Assembly: GCF_001458355.1 (NCBI RefSeq)
Contig: NZ_CYSA01000015.1
Location: 315,001-379,000 of the forward strand
Direction: 5' to 3'
Length of the DNA stretch: 64,000 nucleotides
Source of the DNA: Thalassovita gelatinovora
GTDB lineage: Bacteria > Pseudomonadota > Alphaproteobacteria > Rhodobacterales > Rhodobacteraceae
The notes under the pieces: model-generated
What the model saw: the letters and a program-made list of their open reading frames with translations, nothing else
The model's database searches: none
What the model was told of the DNA's origin: nothing
Position numbers and translations under genes: made by a program
Part shown: in pieces, positions 57,140 to 64,000 of the stretch
Numbering within the stretch: the stretch's first letter is position 1
Layout: each line of letters starts with the position of its first letter

Positions 57140-58075
57140 TTACTCGAGCGCAGCGCCAACGGTCGCCAGCGTGGCCTTGTCGGCCTCGATCACGGCAGCG
57201 CTTTCTTCAGCATTCTGCCAATAGACCAATGCGCCGGTTTCTGCCGCGACCTTCTGTGCGCGTTCGCTTTTCATCGTTTTTTCTGCAACGGTCGCGATCT
57301 TGGCACGCACGTCAGCAGGCGTGTCCTTGGTCACGAACAACCCGTTCCACAAAGCAATATTCAGCGTCGGGTCCACCTCACCGATGGTCGGCGTGTCGGG
57401 GATCTTGGCAATAGGTTCACCGGTAATCGCGACCAGCACCTTAACCTGATCAAGGCAGGGCAGGATGAGCTGAAGCGTGGTGTTGATCACATCGGCATCA
57501 CCGGACGCCAATGTGTTGCAGTCCAGCGCATCAAAGGCCGCGTCCGCCGCCCATTCGAAATCCATATTCGCGGCCAGCGCCTTGGTCACCTGCGTCGGGG
57601 TCAACACGTCACCGAAATGCCCCAGCACCACATCATTGTCTTTGGCATAGGCGGCCAGCTCTTCCATGCTGGAATAGGGCGCATTACCCGACGTCGCGAT
57701 GACGAAGGGATAGGTCAGGAAGATGCCGATCGGGTCGAACTTTTCCGGGGCCAGTTCGGGAATCCCGATTTCATGGCCGATCAGCGCCACTGCGGGTACA
57801 AAAGACCCGATCGTGTAGCCATCCGCAGGCGCAGTTGCCACATCGATGGCACCGGGGAACGGGCCGCCGCCGCCACCGGGTTTGTTTACCACGGCGGCGG
57901 CAATGCCATATTCGTTCTGGAAATCTTCAGCGATCATGCGGGTCAGCACATCTTCCAGATCACCCGGCGGCCATGGAACGATGAAGCTGACGGGTTTTTC
58001 AGGGTATTCGGCCAAGGCGGGGCCGGCAAGGCCAAGCGTCAGGGCGGCGATTGTGGCGGTCAGTACGGATTTCAT
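57140..58075 (-). CDS. tctC: Tripartite tricarboxylate transporter substrate-binding protein TctC
   Basis: This is the periplasmic solute-binding protein of the TTT importer, 311 residues with a signal peptide (MKSVLTATIAALTLGLAGPALA). The family core is recognisable in YPEKPVSFIVPWPPG and in NALWNGLFVTKDTPADVRAK-like sequence. The usual glycine-rich loop after the second strand is replaced by GDLEDVLTRMIAEDF. The ligand is unknown; relatives bind citrate, aromatic acids and other carboxylates. Start 58075 is preferred to 58201. A palindrome lies 20 bases upstream. Confidence 0.88.
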   Translation of the reverse strand: MKSVLTATIAALTLGLAGPALAEYPEKPVSFIVPWPPGDLEDVLTRMIAEDFQNEYGIAAAVVNKPGGGGGPFPGAIDVATAPADGYTIGSFVPAVALIGHEIGIPELAPEKFDPIGIFLTYPFVIATSGNAPYSSMEELAAYAKDNDVVLGHFGDVLTPTQVTKALAANMDFEWAADAAFDALDCNTLASGDADVINTTLQLILPCLDQVKVLVAITGEPIAKIPDTPTIGEVDPTLNIALWNGLFVTKDTPADVRAKIATVAEKTMKSERAQKVAAETGALVYWQNAEESAAVIEADKATLATVGAALE

Positions 58076-58094
58076 TTCGGACTCCCTGTTAATC

Positions 58095-58111
58095 GGTTCA
58101 TTATTTGAACC
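58095..58111 (-). promoter_or_regulatory. Operator candidate before tctC
   Basis: GGTTCATTATTTGAACC is an inverted repeat GGTTCA-N5-TGAACC, 20 bases upstream of the tctC ATG. A TTGACA (58155-58150, minus strand) is upstream of it. The same arms recur at 58223-58239. Confidence 0.75.
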
Positions 58112-58180
58112 TGCGGTATTCTTTTTAGCTTTGCTGTGGAGGCGCGACCTGTCAACGATTAATTTGTTAAGGAAGCACCG

Positions 58181-58209
58181 TTGACAGAAGATTTCCGCCA
58201 CTGCACAAT
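58181..58209 (+). promoter_or_regulatory. Sigma-70 promoter of the aldehyde dehydrogenase gene
   Basis: TTGACA (58181-58186) and CACAAT (58204-58209) are spaced by exactly 17 bases. Transcription would start near 58216, just before the operator candidate at 58223-58239. Confidence 0.6.
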
Positions 58210-58222
58210 TTGTGACACTTTA

Positions 58223-58239
58223 GGTTCATATAGTGAACC
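58223..58239 (+). promoter_or_regulatory. Operator candidate before the aldehyde dehydrogenase gene
   Basis: GGTTCATATAGTGAACC has the same arms and spacing (GGTTCA-N5-TGAACC) as the site before tctC. It lies just downstream of the predicted transcription start and 17 bases before the GTG start codon, where a repressor would block transcription. Confidence 0.75.
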
Positions 58240-58255
58240 GTTTAGGAGGTTTTCA

Positions 58256-59740
58256 GTGGACATATCCCAAATAGAAACGCTGCGACGCCTGCCGGTTGCC
58301 CCGGCCCGCCACGTGATCGACGGGGCGCTGCACGATGCCTCGGATGGGCAGGTGATGCAGGTGGTTTCACCCATCAATGGGCAGTCCCTGACCACCCTGC
58401 CACGCGGCACCGACGCCGATGCGCAGGCAGCGATCACCTCCGCCCGTTGCGCCTTTGACGATGGCCGTTGGTCCGAACGCAGCCCCGCCGAACGCAAGAA
58501 AGTGCTGCTGAAATGGGCCGACCTGATCGAAGCGCAAGCGCTTGAACTCGCGGTGCTTGGTGTGCGTGAAAACGGCACCGAAATCGCTATGGCGCTGAAG
58601 GCCGAACCGCTGTCGGCCGTTGCCACGATCCGCTATTATGCCGAAGCAATAGACAAGCTCTATGGCGAAATCGCCCCCACCGCGCCCGGCACTTTGGGTT
58701 TGGTGCACCGCGAACCGGCCGGCGTCGTCGGCGCCATCGTGCCGTGGAATTTCCCACTGATGATCGGCGCTTGGAAACTCGGCCCCGCCTTGGCGGCGGG
58801 CTGTTCAGTGGTTCTGAAACCGGCTGAAACTGCATCGCTGACATTGCTGCGCATCGCCGAACTGGCGCTTGACGCGGGATTGCCGCCGGGGGTTTTGAAT
58901 GTCGTCACTGGTGAAGGCGGGACCGTGGGCGCTGCGATCGCTGAATCTATGGACGTTGACGTTCTGGTCTTTACCGGCTCGGGTGCCACCGGGCGGCGAT
59001 TACTGGAGGCTTCGGCGCGGTCCAATCTCAAACGGGTCTATCTTGAATTGGGAGGCAAATCGCCCAACGTGGTCTTTGCCGACGCGCCGAACCTCGATGA
59101 AGCCGTGAAGGTCACCGCCAATGGCATTTTCCGCAATTCCGGCCAAGTCTGTATCGCAGGCACCCGGCTGTTGGTCGAACGCTCGATTCACGATGTCTTT
59201 GTCGAAAAGCTCAAGACCTTTAGCGAAGCCATGACCGTCGGCGATCCGCTCGACCCGGCCACGACCGCAGGGGCGGTGAATTCGCAACGGCAGTTGCAAC
59301 AAAACCTGGAATTCGTCGCAGAAGCCCGCGCCGCCGGGCGCAAAATTGTCACCGGTGGCACGCAAATCTTGCAAGATACGGGCGGTTACTACATGGCCCC
59401 CACCATCGTCACCGGTGTGCAACCGACTGACCGGCTGGCCCAGCACGAGGTCTTCGGGCCGGTTCTGGCGGTGCAGCCATTTGATTCCGAAGACGAAGCC
59501 GTCACGCTTGCCAATGGCACCGATTACGGTCTTGCTGCTGCCGTCTGGACGTCGAACCTGTCACGGGCGCACCGCATGGTGCGGCGGATTCGGGCCGGGA
59601 TCGTTCATGTGAACACCTATGGCGGATCGGATTTGACGGTGCCGCTGGGCGGGGTTGGGCAATCGGGCAACGGGCATGACAAATCGCTGCATGCTTTCGA
59701 CAAATACCTCGATCTGAAAACCGCTTGGTTCAAACTCTGA
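58256..59740 (+). CDS. Aldehyde dehydrogenase, PuuC-like
   Basis: This 494-residue NAD(P)-dependent ALDH has the catalytic Cys299 in SGQVCIAGTRL, the general base region LELGGKSPN, and the PuuC-like C-terminus VGQSGNGHDKSLHAFDKY. The similarity to gamma-glutamyl-gamma-aminobutyraldehyde dehydrogenase is strong around YAEAIDKLYGE and the C-terminus. The start is GTG 58256, preceded by the strong ribosome-binding site TAGGAGGT. A TTG at 58181 is part of the promoter instead. It diverges from tctC and is followed by the Tm-1-like gene. Confidence 0.9.
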   Translation: MDISQIETLRRLPVAPARHVIDGALHDASDGQVMQVVSPINGQSLTTLPRGTDADAQAAITSARCAFDDGRWSERSPAERKKVLLKWADLIEAQALELAVLGVRENGTEIAMALKAEPLSAVATIRYYAEAIDKLYGEIAPTAPGTLGLVHREPAGVVGAIVPWNFPLMIGAWKLGPALAAGCSVVLKPAETASLTLLRIAELALDAGLPPGVLNVVTGEGGTVGAAIAESMDVDVLVFTGSGATGRRLLEASARSNLKRVYLELGGKSPNVVFADAPNLDEAVKVTANGIFRNSGQVCIAGTRLLVERSIHDVFVEKLKTFSEAMTVGDPLDPATTAGAVNSQRQLQQNLEFVAEARAAGRKIVTGGTQILQDTGGYYMAPTIVTGVQPTDRLAQHEVFGPVLAVQPFDSEDEAVTLANGTDYGLAAAVWTSNLSRAHRMVRRIRAGIVHVNTYGGSDLTVPLGGVGQSGNGHDKSLHAFDKYLDLKTAWFKL

Positions 59741-59767
59741 AAAATCAGCACAAGAGAGGCAACTCCC

Positions 59768-60988
59768 ATGAGCGACCGCACCATTCTGGTTGTCGGCACC
59801 TACGATACCAAGGACGACGAACTGACCTATATCGCCGATGTAATCCGGGGTCAGGGCGGCGGCGTTTTGACCATGGATGTCAGCGTATTGGGGGACCCAA
59901 GTACGCCAACGGAGCTGTCCAAACATGACGTGGCCGCCGAGGGCGGGCATACGATTCAACAGGCGATCGATGGCGGCGACGAAAACCTTGCCATGCAGAT
60001 CATGGCCAAGGGTGCTGCGGAATTGACGCTGCGGCTCTACCGCGAAGGACGTTTCGACGGCGTTCTGGTGTTGGGCGGCACGATGGGCACCGATCTGGCG
60101 CTGGATGTCTGTGCCGCGCTGCCCATCGGGGTTCCGAAATATATCGTCTCGACGGTTTCTTTTTCGCCGCTGATCCCGCCCGAACGTCTGCCTGCCGATA
60201 TCCAGATGATCCTTTGGGCCGGTGGCCTGTTCGGGCTCAATTCGGTTTGCAAGGCGTCGCTGAGTCAGGCGGCGGGCGCGGTTCTGGGCGCTGCCCGTGC
60301 GGTGGAAAAGCCCCGTAGCGACCGTCCGCTTATCGGCATGACATCCTTTGGCAAGACCGTGTTGCGCTATATGGTGGCGTTGAAACCAGCCCTTGAAGAA
60401 CGCGGTTATGAAGTCGCCGTGTTCCACGCCACCGGCATGGGCGGACGGGCCTTTGAAAGCCTCGCCGCCAAAGGGGCCTTTGCCGCCGTGATGGATTTCG
60501 CGCCACAGGAAGTGGGCAATCACCTGATGGGGTCATTGATCAGCGCGGGAGCCGACCGGATGACCAATGCGGGACGCGCCGGCATCCCCCAGATCATCGC
60601 GCCGGGATGTTATGACCTTGTTGATTTTGTCGGATGGCAAGACGTCCCCACGAAATTGGCAGGCCAAGAGGTGCATGCCCATAACCGCCTGCTGTCTTCC
60701 GTTGTGATGACCGCCGATCAGCGCCGCGAAATGGCCCGGACCATGTGTGAAAAACTGGCGCTTGCCACCGCGCCTTGCATTTTGATCCTGCCGATGCTGG
60801 GCTGTAACGAATGGGACCGTGCGGGTGGCCCGCTCAGCGATCCCGAAGGGCTGACCGCTTTCATTGATGAGATAAAGACGAACTGCCCCGCGAATGTGCA
60901 GCTCATCACTCTGGACGCCCATATCAACGATCCAGCCTTTGCGGACATGGCTTTGACGGTCTTTGACGATCTTTGCCTCGCGAATTAG
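59768..60988 (+). CDS. Tm-1-like (UPF0261) ATP-binding protein
   Basis: This 406-residue protein belongs to the UPF0261 family, related to the N-terminal part of the tomato virus-resistance protein Tm-1. It begins with the typical ILVVGTYDTKDDELTYIADV. Further conserved stretches are GVLVLGGTMGTDLAL and PQIIAPGCYDLVDFVGWQ. The biochemical role of bacterial members is not established; they often occur in catabolic gene clusters. It is 27 bases downstream of the ALDH gene, with GAGAGG upstream of the ATG, so it is part of this locus. Confidence 0.85.
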   Translation: MSDRTILVVGTYDTKDDELTYIADVIRGQGGGVLTMDVSVLGDPSTPTELSKHDVAAEGGHTIQQAIDGGDENLAMQIMAKGAAELTLRLYREGRFDGVLVLGGTMGTDLALDVCAALPIGVPKYIVSTVSFSPLIPPERLPADIQMILWAGGLFGLNSVCKASLSQAAGAVLGAARAVEKPRSDRPLIGMTSFGKTVLRYMVALKPALEERGYEVAVFHATGMGGRAFESLAAKGAFAAVMDFAPQEVGNHLMGSLISAGADRMTNAGRAGIPQIIAPGCYDLVDFVGWQDVPTKLAGQEVHAHNRLLSSVVMTADQRREMARTMCEKLALATAPCILILPMLGCNEWDRAGGPLSDPEGLTAFIDEIKTNCPANVQLITLDAHINDPAFADMALTVFDDLCLAN

Positions 60989-61024
60989 CGCTTTCGCCCT
61001 CGTTCCAGCGACGCCCACTATTTA

Positions 61025-61053
61025 TTGACACTTTTGTCATTTTGACATAATCG
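61025..61053 (+). promoter_or_regulatory. Promoter with three alternating operator half-sites before the RND operon
   Basis: TTGACA (61025-61030) and TAATCG (61048-61053) are spaced by 17 bases. Half-sites TGACA (61026-61030), TGTCA (61035-61039) and TGACA (61043-61047) overlap it, forming two nested palindromes. A TetR-like repressor would fit, but none is encoded in the window. Confidence 0.6.
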
Positions 61054-61081
61054 CCACTTCGAACTAGCCAGCGAGAGCTTC

Positions 61082-62134
61082 ATGATTCGGAATTCATTTC
61101 TTACGGCCATTGCCGTTGCAGTCTTGCCCGTCGCTGCGATGGCAGAAACCGCGCTGCCGGTCGAAATCGTAACAGTACACGCCGCCCCCAACCTCATCGA
61201 CCACCGGTTTGTCGGCAGGATCGAGGCCGCCAATTCCTTTCCCGGGGCATTTCGTGCAAGCGGGCGCATCACCGAGATCACGGTCGAAACCGGTGATCAT
61301 GTTCCTGCAGGATCAGTCATCGCACGGCTGGACGCAACACAGGCCACAGCAGCGGTTGCAGGCGCACAAGCCGGGCTCGCTGCGGCAGAGGCTTCTTTGC
61401 GCCAGGCCGAGCAAGCGCGCGACCGGGCGCGCAACCTGCTCGACCGGGGGGCAGGAACACAATCGCAGCTCGATGCGGCCGAACAGGCGTTTCTTACCGC
61501 CCAGGCCGGTCACAATCAGGCGGCGGCCCGGCTTGAAACGACGATGCAGGCGCTCGAAGATACTATCATCCGCACAAACAACGATCTGATCGTGCTCGAC
61601 AAGCTTGCCCAATCCGGCGAAATCGTCGGTCCCGGGCAGGAAGTTCTGACGCTTGCCACCGATGGTCGCCTCGAAGCCCTGTTCCTGTCTCCCGACATGG
61701 CAGGTCTGGAAGCGATGCGCGGGGTGAAGATCGAACTTCAACACGGGGACGGGCCACCGGTTGAAACCGAAATCACGGAAATATCTCCTGTTTTGACCTC
61801 CAGCGGAACTGTTGAAGTCCGAGCCGAAATTCCGCCCGATACCGCCGCTGATTGGACTATAGGAAATACGGTCAAAGGGCATGTCAACGCCGAAACCACA
61901 CCCGTCCATACCGTACCTTGGACCGCGCTTTCCGCCACCCGCAACGGCCCGGCGGTCTGGACTGTGACCCCCGAAACAATGGCTGTGCATCTGAACCTGA
62001 TCGTGATCGAAAGCTATGATGACGCTGGCATCGCGGTTTCCGAGGGGTTGTCTGATGGTATGCTTGTAGTCGGGGCCGGGTCGCAGGCGCTGTATGAGGG
62101 AAAAATCGTTACCCAGGCAGGAGAAAATCAATGA
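61082..62134 (+). CDS. RND efflux periplasmic adaptor subunit, first copy
   Basis: This 350-residue protein is a membrane-fusion (HlyD/AcrA-type) adaptor that links an RND pump to an outer-membrane channel. A signal peptide (LTAIAVAVLPVAAMA) precedes a lipoyl half (GRIEAANSFPGAFRASGRI), a helical hairpin (about 85-160, Ala/Gln-rich) and beta-barrel regions. It overlaps the next adaptor gene by four bases. There is no lipobox Cys. Confidence 0.88.
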   Translation: MIRNSFLTAIAVAVLPVAAMAETALPVEIVTVHAAPNLIDHRFVGRIEAANSFPGAFRASGRITEITVETGDHVPAGSVIARLDATQATAAVAGAQAGLAAAEASLRQAEQARDRARNLLDRGAGTQSQLDAAEQAFLTAQAGHNQAAARLETTMQALEDTIIRTNNDLIVLDKLAQSGEIVGPGQEVLTLATDGRLEALFLSPDMAGLEAMRGVKIELQHGDGPPVETEITEISPVLTSSGTVEVRAEIPPDTAADWTIGNTVKGHVNAETTPVHTVPWTALSATRNGPAVWTVTPETMAVHLNLIVIESYDDAGIAVSEGLSDGMLVVGAGSQALYEGKIVTQAGENQ

Positions 62135-63198
62135 AACCAGTCATTGTAGCGATGGCCTTTGTCCTGCTTCCCTTGACCGCTCTTGCCGAAGACGCGCCGG
62201 CACCGGCAGCAGCATTACCGCGCCCTGTGATATCCGAAATTGTGACGGCCGATCCAGCCCGCGCCCGCAGTTTCCCCGGCGTCCTCGTCGGTGAGAATGT
62301 TGCGACTTTGGGTTTCCTAACTGGCGGTCGGATCGCTTCTGTTCCGGTCGCGGCAGGCGACCTCGTCACGAAGGGGGCGACTTTGGCCACGCTTGACGAA
62401 GTTACGCTGGAACAGGATCTGGCAACCGCGCGCGCCGCGCTGGACGCCGCCGAAGCCCGGGCAACACTGGCCCAACAACAATTCGAGCGCGTCCAAACCC
62501 TGAGCGAGCGCGGCGTGGCAAGCAATGCCGTGCTGGACGATGCGCGCGCCAACCGCGATGCCATGGTCGCAGGGGCAGAAAACACAAGGGCCAGCCTGAC
62601 CCGGGCAGAAGACGCCGCGCAATACGGCACGTTGACAGCACCGCGTGACGGCATCGTGCTTTCGGTGATGGTCGAACCCGGTGCAACGGTGTCGGCAGGA
62701 TCTTCGGTCGTTAAACTGGCCGACCCGAAAGGTCGGGAAGCCGTCATCGACGTGCCAGATGCCTTTGCGGCCCTGCTTCCACCCAATGCAGCTTTCAACT
62801 TGCGCCGCCATTCAAATGACACCGCAACCACCACGGCCCGATTGTCGGTCACAGAACCCATGACCGACACCAGCCTTGGCACCCGGAGATTGCGCCTCAC
62901 CCTCGACGATCCGCCCGAGGATTACCGCATCGGCAGCCTGATCGAGGCATCCTATGCCGAAATCGGTGCGCCACTGATGACGCTGCCCCGCGTCGCCATT
63001 ACCGAAGGCCAAAACGGTCCTGGCGTCTGGCGCGTCGAAGCCCCTGAACGCCGCGTGCATCTGCTCAGCGTCACACTCGGCGCCGAAATCGGCGACCGGG
63101 TCATTATCCGCGAAGGCATAGCTGTGGGGGATGAAATCGTTACCCGCGGAGTGCACATCCTGACCGAAAACCAGAACGTGGGGGCGCCTCTGCAATGA
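62131..63198 (+). CDS. RND efflux periplasmic adaptor subunit, second copy
   Basis: This 355-residue protein is a second adaptor of the same family. It has a signal peptide (MAFVLLPLTALA), a lipoyl half with ENVATLGFLTGGRIASVPV, a coiled-coil hairpin (about 90-150) and the barrel part ending in NQNVGAPLQ. It differs enough from the first copy to suggest that they form a hetero-oligomer or serve different steps. It overlaps the RND permease gene by four bases. Confidence 0.88.
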   Translation: MKPVIVAMAFVLLPLTALAEDAPAPAAALPRPVISEIVTADPARARSFPGVLVGENVATLGFLTGGRIASVPVAAGDLVTKGATLATLDEVTLEQDLATARAALDAAEARATLAQQQFERVQTLSERGVASNAVLDDARANRDAMVAGAENTRASLTRAEDAAQYGTLTAPRDGIVLSVMVEPGATVSAGSSVVKLADPKGREAVIDVPDAFAALLPPNAAFNLRRHSNDTATTTARLSVTEPMTDTSLGTRRLRLTLDDPPEDYRIGSLIEASYAEIGAPLMTLPRVAITEGQNGPGVWRVEAPERRVHLLSVTLGAEIGDRVIIREGIAVGDEIVTRGVHILTENQNVGAPLQ

Positions 63199-64000
63199 AA
63201 AGCTTCAACCTTTCAGACTGGGCGCTGAAACACCGCTCGTTCACTTGGTTCCTGATGATCGTATCAATGATTGCAGGGGCCTTCAGCTATGCTTCTATGG
63301 GGCGGGAAGAAGACCCCTCTTTCACGATTCCCACTATGGTCGTGGCAGCATCCATGCCAGGGGCCACCGCAGAAGAAATGTTGACCCAGGTCACCGACCG
63401 GATCGAACAGAAACTTCAGGAACTCGACGGGCTCGATATCACACGGTCGGTCACCTATCCCGGTCAGACGGTGGTTTATGTCGATCTTGGCGACAGTGTA
63501 GCGGGCGAAGAAATTGATGCCCGGTGGTTGCGCGTACGAAATTTGATGTCGGATATCCGCGGGGATTTCCCGCAGGAATTCCAGGGCTTTGCATTCAATG
63601 ACGATTTCGGTGATGTGTACGGGAATGTCTATGCTTTCACCGCTGACGGTTTTTCTCCCGACGAGGTCAAAACCTATGCTGAACATGTCCGCGATCAAGT
63701 TCAGGCTCTGGATGCGGCCGGCAAGGTTGATCTGATCGGCACCCGTGATCGGGTCGTCCATATCGAGTTTTCGACCACGCGCCTTGCCGCATTTGGACTT
63801 GATGGACAAAGCGTATTGCAAGCAATCGCCGCACAGAACCAGATCGTGCCGTCTGGATCGATCCAGACCGAAAGGGAACGCATTTTGATCCGCGTCAGCG
63901 GCCAGTTCGACGATGTCGACGCTCTGGCCAATGCGCCGCTCAGAATTGGTAGCGTCTTCTTCACGCTGGCGGATGTTGCCAACGTGACTGCGGGCTATGC
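63195..64000 (+). CDS. RND efflux permease, 5' part (cut by window end)
   Basis: Only the first 268 codons are present. The N-terminal membrane segment (about 15-33, TWFLMIVSMIAGAFSYA) is followed by GREEDPSFTIPTMVVAASMPGA and the porter domain stretches, typical of AcrB/MexB-like RND pumps (efflux RND transporter permease). The reading frame is open to the window edge. It is the third gene of the efflux operon. The substrate is unknown. Confidence 0.92.
   Translation, partial: MKSFNLSDWALKHRSFTWFLMIVSMIAGAFSYASMGREEDPSFTIPTMVVAASMPGATAEEMLTQVTDRIEQKLQELDGLDITRSVTYPGQTVVYVDLGDSVAGEEIDARWLRVRNLMSDIRGDFPQEFQGFAFNDDFGDVYGNVYAFTADGFSPDEVKTYAEHVRDQVQALDAAGKVDLIGTRDRVVHIEFSTTRLAAFGLDGQSVLQAIAAQNQIVPSGSIQTERERILIRVSGQFDDVDALANAPLRIGSVFFTLADVANVTAGY

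Noticed and set aside
58181-58255. TTG start for the aldehyde dehydrogenase
   Set aside because: The TTG is the first part of a TTGACA promoter element, and a strong ribosome-binding site precedes the GTG at 58256.

Overview
The window looks like a piece of the chromosome of a marine-type alphaproteobacterium, most likely Rhodobacteraceae (Roseobacter group). The basis is a five-gene atpHAGDC operon without F0 genes, a DUF2125 protein, an Hint-domain protein, perfect FnrL-type boxes before a cytochrome bd operon, and a high-GC coding style throughout. No rRNA, tRNA, CRISPR array, insertion sequence or prophage gene was seen. One short reading frame (34058-34213) and the small cydX gene (40193-40330) are called beyond the obvious genes.

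Layout. 91-2527: ribF, a YcgN-like Cys-cluster protein and a threonine aldolase overlap start-to-stop. 2530-5113: an alpha/beta hydrolase and a DsbA-fold isomerase, then prs with a strong terminator. 5112-10441: an H-type lectin-like protein and the F1 ATP synthase operon. 10824-15855: methyltransferase, gloB, clpA, M23 peptidase. 15881-18957: a MotA/ExbB-like channel subunit paired with a very long coiled-coil MotB/OmpA-like partner. 19007-24210: ChaC, DUF2125, hisC-tyrC-extensin, rpsD. 24426-26547: Hint protein and LpxR-like lipid A deacylase.

26733-38240 is mostly amino-acid catabolism: Lrp with arginase and ornithine cyclodeaminase; a GT29 sialyltransferase-like enzyme; a fused indolepyruvate ferredoxin oxidoreductase with its divergent Lrp; and an ALDH7/FAD-oxidase pair (AmaB/AmaA-like, pipecolate to aminoadipate) with a divergent LysR gene. 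38261-47179 is a low-oxygen/sulfide respiration block: DUF5368-like membrane protein, type II sulfide:quinone oxidoreductase, cydX, cydB, cydA, cydC, cydD and an NsrR-like Rrf2 regulator, with perfect FNR-type boxes at 43201 and 46617. 47213-49486 holds a pcaIJ-type CoA-transferase and an IclR regulator.

The most unusual part is 49497-60988, a catabolic locus of ten genes. Eight genes on the minus strand are almost gap-free: tctC, tctB, tctA, cytochrome P450, a glutamine-synthetase-like ligase, a class I glutamine amidotransferase-like hydrolase, IclR and a class III aminotransferase. Two genes diverge from them: a PuuC-like aldehyde dehydrogenase and a Tm-1-like (UPF0261) protein. The ligase, hydrolase, dehydrogenase and aminotransferase match the roles of the gamma-glutamylated putrescine (Puu) pathway, but no PuuB-type FAD amine oxidase is present; a P450 and a tripartite tricarboxylate importer sit in the operon instead. 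Two copies of the inverted repeat GGTTCA-N5-TGAACC lie before the two divergent first genes. I propose a glutamylation-dependent, P450-initiated pathway for an imported amine or N-substituted carboxylate. The pathway and its substrate are inference.

61082-64000 begins an RND efflux operon with two adaptor subunits and a permease that runs off the window; its promoter is overlapped by three alternating TGACA/TGTCA half-sites.
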